Source: Kluyvera sp036759925 (GTDB lineage: Bacteria > Pseudomonadota > Gammaproteobacteria > Enterobacterales > Enterobacteriaceae). Taken from it: 64,000 nt of DNA. The stretch lies in the NCBI RefSeq assembly GCF_036759925.1, contig NZ_JAPKIB010000005.1, positions 124,001-188,000 on the forward strand, given 5' to 3'. The notes beneath the pieces are model-generated. The model saw only the letters and a list, made by a program, of their open reading frames with translations, was not told the origin of the DNA and did not search any database. Numbering within the stretch: position 1 is the first letter of the stretch; each line of letters starts with the position of its first letter. This document shows, piece after piece, positions 1 through 7,500 of this stretch. The translations under genes were made by a program, and so were the position numbers.

Positions 1-667
1 GGCGCAGCAGCTGACCGATATGCACCTTATCCACCACCTTACGTTCCGGCTGGCCGTCGGTGATGTAGTCGAATTCCTCTTTGCTCAGGCTTTTGCACTG
101 CCCTGGGCGGTTATAAACCAGATACCAGCCCAGCGCCCAGACCATGCTGGCAATCCCGACGATGATAAATGCCAGACGCCAGCTGTGAATGAAGATGGCC
201 CATGCGACCAGCGGTGGCGCAATAATTGCCCCCATGGAAGAGCCGACGTTGAAATAGCCGACGGCAACGGAACGTTCGTTATCCGGGAACCATTCGGTAA
301 CGGACTTCAGACCGGCAGGGATCATCGCACTCTCGGCGAAGCCGCCCAGGCCGCGGCACAGCGCCAGACCCTGCCAGCTGTTGGTGAAGGCCGCGCCAAT
401 GCAGAAGATGGCCCACATGCCGCCGAACAGGGTGTAGCCAACTTTGGTGCCAAGGGTATCCAGCACATAACCCGCGATAGGCTGTGCGATGGTGTAACAG
501 GCGGAGAAGGTGGCCACAATCCAGGAATATTGCTGGGTTGTGATGTGGAGATTGCTCTGCAGCGTAGGCGCGGCGGCCGAAATAGTATTGCGGGTTAAAT
601 AACACAGGATTGTGCCAAGCGTGACTAGAGCCACCATAAACCAGCGCTTATGACCAGTGGTGCGCAT
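1..667 (-). CDS. MFS transporter, ExuT/ACS family (3' end cut off by window)
   Basis: This gene lies on the minus strand and is open from the ATG at 667 to the left edge, so about 222 N-terminal residues are visible. The start is supported by an AGGAAAG ribosome binding site. The protein begins MRTTGHKRWFMVALVTLG and has six or so hydrophobic segments. It contains the motifs YLTRNT, GYVLDTLGTK, AMIPAGLKS and GYFNVGSSMGAIIAPP, which closely resemble the E. coli hexuronate transporter ExuT of the anion:cation symporter family. It probably takes up an organic acid by proton symport; the substrate cannot be read. It is transcribed away from hpaR's 3' side and is not obviously part of the hpa operon. 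A CRP-like site lies about 190 bases upstream. Confidence 0.85.
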   Translation of the reverse strand, partial: MRTTGHKRWFMVALVTLGTILCYLTRNTISAAAPTLQSNLHITTQQYSWIVATFSACYTIAQPIAGYVLDTLGTKVGYTLFGGMWAIFCIGAAFTNSWQGLALCRGLGGFAESAMIPAGLKSVTEWFPDNERSVAVGYFNVGSSMGAIIAPPLVAWAIFIHSWRLAFIIVGIASMVWALGWYLVYNRPGQCKSLSKEEFDYITDGQPERKVVDKVHIGQLLR

Positions 668-859
668 AAAACTTTCCTTTACTTCTTAGAATGTGAAACG
701 GCCTGTGTTGGGTGGACAGGCACAACTACGGTCATACAGAGAGAAGATAATTTGCTGGGCCAAAAAGAGGCGGGAGCAACGCACTGCGGTCCATTTATGA
801 GATTTAGTGAATCCGTGTCACATTTTTTCCGAATACTAAACTCATGTTTCAGAAATTTT

Positions 860-875
860 TGTGATCTAATTCAAA
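860..875. promoter_or_regulatory. Possible CRP site upstream of the ExuT-like transporter
   Basis: TGTGA-TCTAAT-TCAAA matches the CRP consensus TGTGA-N6-TCACA at nine of ten conserved bases. It sits in the 668-988 intergenic stretch, about 190 bases before the transporter start. Carbon-catabolite control would fit an organic acid importer. Otherwise this stretch is AT-rich and shows only a weak inverted repeat (CTGCCTG/CAGGCAG, 950-978) and no convincing gene. Confidence 0.4.
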
Positions 876-988
876 ATTATTAAGATGACGTACCACCTAA
901 GTGTATCAAGGTAAGTAACGGCGTAATGAGGCGTGAAGAGAGCGGGATGCTGCCTGATTTACATCAATAAACAGGCAGATTTTGGAAA

Positions 989-1402
989 CTATTTTTGCAG
1001 GGAGATGAACTCGTGCAGCAGGGCGGTGAGCTGCTTCATTTTTTCAGGCGTGAACTGTTTTTCAATCTGCTGATAGGCCTCTTCCACTTTCGCCTGTGCG
1101 CGCTCATATAGCGCATACCCTTCTTTCGTTAGCGACACATAAAGCTTGCGCTGATCGTTCACCGGCTTTAAGCGCAGCACCAGGCCATCGCGCTCCATAC
1201 GCGTGAGGATCCCGGTCAGACTGGGGCGCAAAATACAGGTAGCGGCGGCCAGGTCGTGGAAATCCATCGATGGGTTATCGACCAGCACGCGGACAATGCG
1301 CCACTGCTGCTCTGTCAAATTATGCTGCTTTACGATCGGCCGAAAATAGGTCATCGCCACTTCCCGCGCCTGCATCAGGGCGATGGTTAAAGAATCGTGC
1401 AT
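989..1402 (-). CDS. hpaR: HpaR, MarR-family repressor of the 4-HPA meta pathway
   Basis: This 137-residue MarR-type winged-helix regulator starts MHDSLTIALMQAREVAMTYFRPIV and matches E. coli HpaR closely over its length; the usual E. coli tail of about 12 residues is missing. The wing region includes RPSLTGILTRMERDGLVLR, typical of the MarR recognition helix and wing. HpaR of E. coli represses the hpaG promoter and its own promoter and is released by 4-hydroxyphenylacetate and its dihydroxy product. Here it is divergent from hpaG, with 264 bases between them that contain palindromes and direct repeats suited to such control. Confidence 0.95.
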   Translation of the reverse strand: MHDSLTIALMQAREVAMTYFRPIVKQHNLTEQQWRIVRVLVDNPSMDFHDLAAATCILRPSLTGILTRMERDGLVLRLKPVNDQRKLYVSLTKEGYALYERAQAKVEEAYQQIEKQFTPEKMKQLTALLHEFISLQK

Positions 1403-1666
1403 TCTGCCACTCCAGCCTTCTCATCATTAATATATGAACAATATAGCAATGTTGCTTTTATCTACAGCTGATTTTTACCGAAACCTGACGTTAACGCAAT
1501 GTTGTTTTTATAACTAATTGATAAATATGAGGTGTATTTATTTTATGTGAAATTATTGTTAATCAAGTCACAAAAAATTGACTTGTGTTTGCTAAATGAG
1601 CGGCGGAAGCATAAAACACATCATTAACATATTAATGAATTGTTCGTCGTCTCTGAGGAGCTGTAA
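1403..1666. promoter_or_regulatory. hpaR-hpaG divergent control region with operator palindromes
   Basis: This AT-rich region separates divergent hpaR and hpaG. It holds a perfect inverted repeat TCATTAA-CATA-TTAATGA (1621-1638) just before hpaG and a related half-site TCATTAATATATGAA (1424-1438) just before hpaR; both fit MarR-type operators and are the best candidates for HpaR binding. A second inverted repeat CAAGTCA-N8-TGACTTG lies at 1564-1585. A 16-base direct repeat, GCAATGTTG(C/T)TTTTAT, occurs at 1446-1461 and 1496-1511, exactly 50 bases apart. Assignment to HpaR is inference from position and from the known E. coli arrangement of one operator per promoter. Confidence 0.7.
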
Positions 1667-2944
1667 ATGAAAGGTACCGTTTTCGCCGTGGCGCTCAACC
1701 ACCGCAGCCAGCTTGATGCCTGGCGCGACGCGTTCGAGCAGGCCCCCTACAAGGCACCGCCTAAAACCGCCGTCTGGTTTATCAAACCGCACAATACCGT
1801 TACCGAAGCCGGTCAGCCGATCCCGTTCCCAGAGGGTGAAACGGTATTAAGCGGCGCGACGGTGGCGCTGGTGGTGGGCAAAACGGCCCGTAAAGTCCGC
1901 GTCGAAGAGGCCGCTGACTATATCGCCGGTTACGCGCTGGCAAACGAAGTCAGCCTGCCGGAAGAGAGCTTCTACCGCCCGGCGATTAAAGCCAAATGCC
2001 GCGACGGCTTCTGCCCGCTGGGTGAGGTGGTGAGCGTTGATAACGTTGACAACCTGACCATCATTACCGAAATCAACGGTCGTCATGCTGACCAGTGGAG
2101 CACCGCTGACCTTAATCGCAGCGCCGCCGAGTTGCTGAGCGCGCTGAGCGATTTCGCCACCCTGAACCCAGGCGATGCCATTCTGATAGGTACCCCTCAT
2201 AGCCGCGTTGCGCTGCGCCTCGGTGATCAGGTACGCGTGCTGGCGGAAGGCTTCCCGCCGCTGGAAAACCCGGTGGTTGCCGAAGCGGACGCCCGTCCGG
2301 TGCCGCGCCCGCACGATCACGGCACACTGTTCGCGCTGGGGCTGAACTACGCTGACCACGCCAGCGAGCTGGACTTTAAGCCGCCGGAAGAGCCGCTGGT
2401 ATTTATCAAAGCGCCTAACACTTTCAATGGCGACAACCAGACTTCGGTGCGCCCGGATAACGTCGAGTACATGCACTACGAGTCTGAGCTGGTGGTGGTG
2501 ATGGGTAAAACCGCGCACAAGGTGAGCGAAGCGGACGCCATGGACTACGTCGCGGGCTATACGGTCTGCAACGACTACGCCATCCGCGACTACCTGGAAA
2601 ACTACTACCGCCCGAACCTGCGGGTAAAAAGCCGCGATGGGCTGACGCCGATTTCCCCTAACGTGGTGCCAAAAGCGGCGATTCCCGACCCGCATAACCT
2701 CACCCTGCGCACCTACGTCAACGGCGAGCTGCGCCAGGAAGGCACCACCGCAGATCTGATCTTCAGCGTGCCGTTCCTGGTCTCATACCTCAGCGAATTT
2801 ATGACCCTGCAACCGGGCGACATGATCGCCACCGGCACGCCGAAAGGGCTGTCCGACGTGGTGCCGGGCGATGAAGTGGTGGTGGAAGTTGAGGGCGTGG
2901 GTCGCCTGGTGAACCGGATTGTCAGCGAGGAGTCTGCAAAATGA
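1667..2944 (+). CDS. hpaG: HpaG, bifunctional OPET decarboxylase / HHDD isomerase
   Basis: HpaG decarboxylates 5-oxopent-3-ene-1,2,5-tricarboxylate and isomerises the product to 2-oxohept-3-ene-1,7-dioate in the cytoplasm. The 425-residue protein is two tandem copies of the fumarylacetoacetate-hydrolase (FAH) fold, as in E. coli HpaG. The two halves repeat the same blocks: KAKCRDGFCPLGEVV in the N-terminal half and VKSRDGLTPISPNVV in the C-terminal half, and GTPHSR versus GTPKGL. Acidic metal ligands appear in HYESELVVVMG. A strong ribosome binding site (GAGGAGC) precedes the ATG. It is the first gene of the hpa meta operon and overlaps hpaE by four bases, which suggests translational coupling. 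Confidence 0.96.
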   Translation: MKGTVFAVALNHRSQLDAWRDAFEQAPYKAPPKTAVWFIKPHNTVTEAGQPIPFPEGETVLSGATVALVVGKTARKVRVEEAADYIAGYALANEVSLPEESFYRPAIKAKCRDGFCPLGEVVSVDNVDNLTIITEINGRHADQWSTADLNRSAAELLSALSDFATLNPGDAILIGTPHSRVALRLGDQVRVLAEGFPPLENPVVAEADARPVPRPHDHGTLFALGLNYADHASELDFKPPEEPLVFIKAPNTFNGDNQTSVRPDNVEYMHYESELVVVMGKTAHKVSEADAMDYVAGYTVCNDYAIRDYLENYYRPNLRVKSRDGLTPISPNVVPKAAIPDPHNLTLRTYVNGELRQEGTTADLIFSVPFLVSYLSEFMTLQPGDMIATGTPKGLSDVVPGDEVVVEVEGVGRLVNRIVSEESAK

Positions 2945-4407
2945 AAAAGATTAACCATTGGATCAACGGCAAAAACGTCGCCGGTCAGGACTATTTCCAC
3001 ACCACCAACCCGGCAACCGGCGAGGTGCTGGCAGAAGTCGCCTCCGGCGGTGAAGCGGAAGTGAACCAGGCGGTCGCGGCGGCGAAAGAGGCTTTCCCGA
3101 AGTGGGCTAACCTGCCGATGAAAGAGCGCGCGCGCCTGATGCGTCGTCTGGGTGACCTGATTGACCAGAACGTGCCGGAAATTGCGGCGATGGAAACCGC
3201 CGACACCGGCCTGCCGATTCACCAGACCAAAAACGTGTTGATCCCACGCGCGTCGCATAACTTCGAGTTCTTCGCTGAAGTGTGCCAGCAGATGAACGGC
3301 AAAACCTACCCGGTTGATGACAAGATGCTCAACTACACCCTCGTGCAGCCGGTGGGGGTGTGTGCGCTGGTATCGCCGTGGAACGTGCCGTTTATGACCG
3401 CCACCTGGAAGGTCGCGCCGTGTCTGGCGCTGGGTAACACCGCGGTGCTGAAAATGTCCGAACTGTCGCCGCTGACCGCCGACCGTCTGGGCGAGCTGGC
3501 GCTGGAAGCCGGTATTCCGGCGGGCGTACTGAACGTGGTGCAGGGCTACGGCGCCAGCGCCGGTGATGCGCTGGTGCGTCATCACGATGTACGCGCCGTC
3601 TCCTTTACCGGCGGCACCGCCACCGGGCGCAACATCATGAAAAACGCCGGGCTGAAGAAGTATTCCATGGAGCTGGGCGGCAAATCGCCGGTGCTGATTT
3701 TTGAAGACGCCGATATTGAACGGGCGCTGGACGCCGCGCTGTTCACCATCTTCTCCATCAACGGTGAACGCTGCACCGCCGGTTCGCGCATCTTTATCCA
3801 GCAGAGCATCTACCCGGAGTTCGTCAAACGTTTTGCCGAGCGTGCCAACCGTCTGCGCGTCGGTGACCCGAACGACCCGAATACTCAGGTCGGCGCGCTG
3901 ATTAGCCAGCAGCACTGGGAAAAAGTCTCCGGCTATATCCGTCTTGGCATCGAAGAGGGCGCGACCCTGCTGGCCGGTGGCCCGGAAAAACCGACCGACC
4001 TGCCTGCGCATCTTAAGAACGGCAACTTCCTGCGCCCAACGGTGCTGGCGGACGTCGATAACCGCATGCGCGTGGCCCAGGAAGAGATTTTTGGTCCGGT
4101 AGCCTGCCTGCTGCCGTTCAAAGACGAGGCGGAAGGTCTGCGCCTGGCGAACGACATTGAGTACGGCCTGGCCTCTTATATCTGGACCCAGGACATCAGC
4201 AAAGTGCTGCGTCTGGCGCGCGGTATCGAAGCCGGGATGGTGTTCGTCAACACCCAGAACGTGCGCGACCTGCGCCAGCCGTTCGGCGGCGTAAAGGCCT
4301 CCGGTACCGGCCGCGAGGGCGGCGAGTACAGCTTCGAAGTGTTCGCAGAAATGAAAAACGTCTGTATCTCGATGGGTGACCATCCCATCCCGAAATGGGG
4401 AGTCTGA
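2941..4407 (+). CDS. hpaE: HpaE, 5-carboxymethyl-2-hydroxymuconate semialdehyde dehydrogenase
   Basis: HpaE oxidises 5-carboxymethyl-2-hydroxymuconate semialdehyde, the ring-fission product of HpaD, with NAD. The 488 residues form a standard aldehyde dehydrogenase. Visible features are the SPWNVPFMTATWK cofactor region, FTGGTATGR, general base Glu244 in MELGGKSP, and nucleophile Cys278 in GERCTAGS. The length equals E. coli HpaE. The start codon sits in an ATGA overlap with hpaG, and hpaD follows one base after its stop codon, so the three genes are probably translated in step. Confidence 0.97.
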   Translation: MKKINHWINGKNVAGQDYFHTTNPATGEVLAEVASGGEAEVNQAVAAAKEAFPKWANLPMKERARLMRRLGDLIDQNVPEIAAMETADTGLPIHQTKNVLIPRASHNFEFFAEVCQQMNGKTYPVDDKMLNYTLVQPVGVCALVSPWNVPFMTATWKVAPCLALGNTAVLKMSELSPLTADRLGELALEAGIPAGVLNVVQGYGASAGDALVRHHDVRAVSFTGGTATGRNIMKNAGLKKYSMELGGKSPVLIFEDADIERALDAALFTIFSINGERCTAGSRIFIQQSIYPEFVKRFAERANRLRVGDPNDPNTQVGALISQQHWEKVSGYIRLGIEEGATLLAGGPEKPTDLPAHLKNGNFLRPTVLADVDNRMRVAQEEIFGPVACLLPFKDEAEGLRLANDIEYGLASYIWTQDISKVLRLARGIEAGMVFVNTQNVRDLRQPFGGVKASGTGREGGEYSFEVFAEMKNVCISMGDHPIPKWGV

Positions 4408-4408
4408 T

Positions 4409-5260
4409 ATGGGTAAGTTAGCGTTAGCAGCAAAAATCACGCACGTGCCGTCGATGTACCTTTCTGAAATTCCGGGGAAAAACTTCGGCTGCCGTCAGAG
4501 TGCCATTGATGGCCACAAAGAGATTGGTAAACGCTGCCGCGAGATGGGCGTCGACACCATTATCGTGTTCGATACCCACTGGCTGGTGAACAGCGCCTAC
4601 CACATCAATTGCGCGGAGAGCTTTAAGGGCATCTACACCAGCAACGAGCTGCCGCACTTTATCCGCGACATGACCTACGACTATGACGGTAACCCGGAAC
4701 TGGGTCAGTTGATTGCCGATGAAGCCGTGGCGCTGGGCGTGCGCGCCAAAGCGCACAACATTCCGAGCCTGAAGCTGGAGTACGGCACGCTGGTGCCTAT
4801 GCGCTATATGAACGCCGATAAGCACTTCAAAGTGGTCTCTATTTCGGCGTTCTGTACTGTACACGACTTTGCCGACAGCCGCAGGCTGGGCGAGGCGATC
4901 CTCAAAGCCATCGAGAAATACGACGGTACGGTGGCGGTGTTTGCCAGCGGCTCGCTGTCGCACCGATTTATCGACGACCAGCGTGCGGAAGAGGGGATGA
5001 ACAGCTACACCCGCGAGTTCGACCATCAGATGGACGAGCGCGTGGTCAAGCTGTGGCGCGAAGGCAAGTTCAAAGAGTTCTGCACCATGCTGCCGGAGTA
5101 CGCCGATTACTGCTACGGCGAAGGCAATATGCACGACACCGTGATGCTGCTGGGGATGCTGGGCTGGGATAAGTACGACGGCAAAGTGGAGTTTATCACC
5201 GACCTGTTCGCCAGCTCCGGTACCGGGCAGGTGAACGCCGTATTCCCGCTGCCCGCGTGA
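4409..5260 (+). CDS. hpaD: HpaD, homoprotocatechuate 2,3-dioxygenase
   Basis: HpaD performs extradiol cleavage of 3,4-dihydroxyphenylacetate between C2 and C3. At 283 residues it matches E. coli HpaD in length. It belongs to the class III extradiol (LigB-like) family: FDTHWLVNSAYHINC and AFCTVHDFADSRR carry His residues in the region expected for metal binding. The open frame extends 11 codons upstream, but ATGGGTAAG at 4409 gives the family's normal N-terminus (MGKLALAAKITHVPSMYLSE). It is followed closely by hpaF (9-base gap). Confidence 0.96.
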   Translation: MGKLALAAKITHVPSMYLSEIPGKNFGCRQSAIDGHKEIGKRCREMGVDTIIVFDTHWLVNSAYHINCAESFKGIYTSNELPHFIRDMTYDYDGNPELGQLIADEAVALGVRAKAHNIPSLKLEYGTLVPMRYMNADKHFKVVSISAFCTVHDFADSRRLGEAILKAIEKYDGTVAVFASGSLSHRFIDDQRAEEGMNSYTREFDHQMDERVVKLWREGKFKEFCTMLPEYADYCYGEGNMHDTVMLLGMLGWDKYDGKVEFITDLFASSGTGQVNAVFPLPA

Positions 5261-5269
5261 GGAACAACC

Positions 5270-5650
5270 ATGCCGCACTTTATTGCTGAATGCACCACCA
5301 ACATCCGCGAACAGGCCGACCTGCCGGGCCTGTTTGGCAAGGTGAACGAGGCGCTGGCCGCCACCGGGATTTTCCCGATCGGCGGCATCCGCAGCCGCGC
5401 CCACTGGCTGGATACCTGGCAGATGGCCGACGGTAAGCACGACTACGCGTTTGTGCATATGACGCTGAAAATCGGCACCGGGCGCAGCCTGGAGAGTCGC
5501 CAGGAGGTGGGCGAAATGTTGTTCGGGCTGATTAAAGCCCACTTCGCCACGCTGATGGACAGCCGCTATCTGGCGCTGTCGTTTGAGATGGACGAGCTGC
5601 ACCCGACGCTGAATTACAAACAGAACAACGTGCACGCGTTATTTAAATAA
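5270..5650 (+). CDS. hpaF: HpaF, 5-carboxymethyl-2-hydroxymuconate delta-isomerase
   Basis: HpaF is the small trimeric isomerase (CHMI) that converts 5-carboxymethyl-2-hydroxymuconate to the keto form before HpaG acts. It has 126 residues, as in E. coli. After removal of the initiator Met the chain would start with Pro (MPHFIAEC), the N-terminal catalytic proline used by the tautomerase superfamily. GAGGAAC provides the ribosome binding site. A REP/BIME-type repeat pair follows directly and separates this gene from hpaH. Confidence 0.95.
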   Translation: MPHFIAECTTNIREQADLPGLFGKVNEALAATGIFPIGGIRSRAHWLDTWQMADGKHDYAFVHMTLKIGTGRSLESRQEVGEMLFGLIKAHFATLMDSRYLALSFEMDELHPTLNYKQNNVHALFK

Positions 5651-5673
5651 CGCGCTAATTGCCCCGCGCAATC

Positions 5674-5743
5674 CCCGGCGGCGCTGCGCTTGGCCGGGCT
5701 ACCAATACGTAGCCCGGGCGAGGCGTTCACGCCGACCCCGGGG
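5674..5743. repeat. REP/BIME-type palindromic repeat pair between hpaF and hpaH
   Basis: Two inverted-repeat units lie head to head: CCCGGCGGCGCTGCGC..GGCCGGGCTAC (from 5674) and GTAGCCCGGGCGAGGCG..CCCCGGG (to 5743). Each can fold as a GC-rich stem. The same two unit types recur elsewhere in this window (for example 25726-25795, 27585-27676, 58000-58069). Inside an operon such elements usually stabilise upstream mRNA or bind gyrase or IHF; which applies here is unknown. Confidence 0.85.
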
Positions 5744-5778
5744 TTTACGCCGAGCTGCCGTATGCCACAGGAATCACT

Positions 5779-6582
5779 ATGCTCGATAAACAAACCCGTA
5801 CCCTGATTGCCCAACGGCTGAATCAGGCTGAAAAACAGCGTGAGCAGATCCGTGCCGTCTCGCTGGATTACCCGGACATCACCATCGAAGACGCCTACGC
5901 CGTACAGCGCGAATGGGTCGAGATGAAAATTGCTGAAGGGCGCACGCTCAAAGGCCACAAAATTGGCCTGACCTCAAAAGCGATGCAGGCCAGCTCGCAG
6001 ATTAGCGAACCGGACTACGGCGCGCTGCTCGACGACATGTTCTTCCACGACGGCAGCGACATTCCGACCGACCGCTTTATCGTACCGCGTATTGAAGTTG
6101 AACTGGCGTTCGTGCTGGCAAAACCGCTGCGCGGACCGAACTGCACGCTGTTCGATGTTTACAATGCCACCGACTACGTGATCCCGGCGCTGGAGCTGAT
6201 TGACGCCCGCAGCCACAACGTGGACCCGGTAACCCAGCGCCCGCGCAAGGTGTTCGACACCATCTCCGACAACGCTGCCAATGCGGGGGTGATCCTCGGT
6301 GGTCGGCCGATTAAGCCCGACGAACTGGATCTGCGCTGGATCTCCGCGCTGCTCTACCGCAACGGCGTGATTGAAGAGACCGGCGTTGCCGCTGGCGTAC
6401 TCAACCACCCGGCCAACGGCGTGGCGTGGCTGGCGAACAAGCTGGCGCCGTACGACGTTCAGCTGGAAGCGGGGCAGATTATCCTCGGCGGCTCCTTCAC
6501 TCGCCCGGTTCCGGCGCGTAAGGGTGACACCTTCCACGTCGACTACGGCAACATGGGCGCGATCACCTGCCGGTTCGTATAA
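5779..6582 (+). CDS. hpaH: HpaH, 2-oxohept-4-ene-1,7-dioate hydratase
   Basis: HpaH adds water to 2-oxohept-4-ene-1,7-dioate, giving 2,4-dihydroxyhept-2-ene-1,7-dioate for the HpaI aldolase. The 267-residue protein matches E. coli HpaH in length and belongs to the FAH/hydratase-decarboxylase superfamily. It shows GHKIGLTSKAMQ and the acidic metal-ligand block PRIEVELAFVLAKPL. The ATG is preceded by CAGGAATC. It follows hpaF after a 128-base gap filled mainly by a BIME element and leads into hpaI with a 15-base gap. Confidence 0.95.
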   Translation: MLDKQTRTLIAQRLNQAEKQREQIRAVSLDYPDITIEDAYAVQREWVEMKIAEGRTLKGHKIGLTSKAMQASSQISEPDYGALLDDMFFHDGSDIPTDRFIVPRIEVELAFVLAKPLRGPNCTLFDVYNATDYVIPALELIDARSHNVDPVTQRPRKVFDTISDNAANAGVILGGRPIKPDELDLRWISALLYRNGVIEETGVAAGVLNHPANGVAWLANKLAPYDVQLEAGQIILGGSFTRPVPARKGDTFHVDYGNMGAITCRFV

Positions 6583-6597
6583 AAGGAAAAAACGATG

Positions 6598-7389
6598 ATG
6601 AAGAACAGTTTTAAAGACGCGCTGAAAGCCGGCCAGCCGCAGATTGGCCTGTGGCTGGGGCTCTCCAGCAGCTACAGCGCCGAACTGCTGGCGGGAGCGG
6701 GCTTCGACTGGCTGCTGATTGACGGCGAACATGCGCCGAACAACGTTCAGACCGTGCTGACCCAGCTACAGGCGATTGCGCCATACCCAAGCCAGCCGGT
6801 GGTGCGCCCGTCGTGGAACGACGCGGTGCAGATTAAACAGCTGCTCGACGTGGGCGCCCAGACCCTGCTGGTGCCGATGGTGCAGAACGCCGATGAAGCG
6901 CGGGCGGCGGTTGCCGCGACCCGTTACCCGCCGCAGGGCATTCGCGGTGTGGGCAGTGCGCTGGCGCGTGCATCGCGCTGGAACCGTATGCCGGACTATA
7001 TCCATCAGGCTAACGACACGATGTGCGTGCTGGTGCAGATTGAAACCCGTGAAGCGGTCAGCAACCTGGCGCAGATCCTCGACGTCGACGGTGTAGATGG
7101 CGTATTTATCGGCCCGGCGGATCTCAGCGCCGATATGGGCTTTGCCGGTAATCCGCAGCACCCGGAAGTGCAGGCGACGATTGAAAAAGCCATCGTGCAG
7201 ATTCGTGCGGCGGGGAAAGCGCCGGGCATTCTGATGGCCAACGAACCGCTGGCGAAGCGCTATCTGGAGCTGGGGGCGCTGTTTGTCGCCGTCGGCGTTG
7301 ATACCACGCTGCTGGCCCGCGGCGCAGAAGCGCTGGCGGCGCGCTTTGGCGCGGAGAAAACCTCGCTGGGTTCGTCCGGCGTGTATTAA
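6598..7389 (+). CDS. hpaI: HpaI, 4-hydroxy-2-oxoheptanedioate aldolase
   Basis: HpaI is the class II pyruvate aldolase that ends the pathway, splitting 4-hydroxy-2-oxoheptanedioate into pyruvate and succinate semialdehyde. With the second of two adjacent ATGs as start (6598) the residue numbers fall exactly on those of E. coli HpaI: His45 (GEH), Arg70 (VVRPSW), metal ligands Glu149 (QIETRE) and Asp175 (GPADLS). The first ATG at 6595 is one codon upstream and also possible; AAAGGA lies before both. The predicted protein has 263 residues and belongs to the HpcH/HpaI family. Confidence 0.96.
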   Translation: MKNSFKDALKAGQPQIGLWLGLSSSYSAELLAGAGFDWLLIDGEHAPNNVQTVLTQLQAIAPYPSQPVVRPSWNDAVQIKQLLDVGAQTLLVPMVQNADEARAAVAATRYPPQGIRGVGSALARASRWNRMPDYIHQANDTMCVLVQIETREAVSNLAQILDVDGVDGVFIGPADLSADMGFAGNPQHPEVQATIEKAIVQIRAAGKAPGILMANEPLAKRYLELGALFVAVGVDTTLLARGAEALAARFGAEKTSLGSSGVY

Positions 7390-7393
7390 CCCC

Positions 7394-7455
7394 TGCCGGA
7401 TGGCGCTGCGCTTATCCGACCTACCCGTAGGCCCGGCAAGCGCAGCGCCCCGGGC
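7394..7455. repeat. REP/BIME element between hpaI and hpaX
   Basis: TGCCGGATGGCGCTGCGCTT followed by ATCCGACCTAC is close to the classical enterobacterial REP consensus. It is paired with an inverted unit, GTAGGCCCGGCAAGCGCAGC followed by GCC. It fills most of the 111-base gap between hpaI and hpaX, so the operon contains two such elements. Confidence 0.9.
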
Positions 7456-7500
7456 AAAACCTGCTTCACCCTACGCAAATTCCCATCAGAGGAAAGGATA

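Noticed and set aside
20..598. 192-codon plus-strand frame
   Set aside because: It is antisense to the ExuT-like transporter, whose minus-strand translation shows clear MFS motifs; the plus-strand protein has no recognisable features.
650..883. 77-codon frame in the gap right of the transporter
   Set aside because: It overlaps the transporter start and its presumed promoter and has no ribosome binding site or recognisable protein.
950..978. CTGCCTG/CAGGCAG inverted repeat as hpaR terminator
   Set aside because: The loop is 15 bases and there is no T-run on the minus strand, so termination cannot be supported.
2713..4440. 575-codon minus-strand frame
   Set aside because: It is the antisense shadow of hpaE and the hpaG end, a by-product of GC-rich codon use; hpaE carries the catalytic residues of aldehyde dehydrogenases.
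4424..5635. 403-codon minus-strand frame
   Set aside because: Antisense shadow of hpaD and hpaF; the protein is a low-complexity His/Val/Arg-rich string typical of such shadows.
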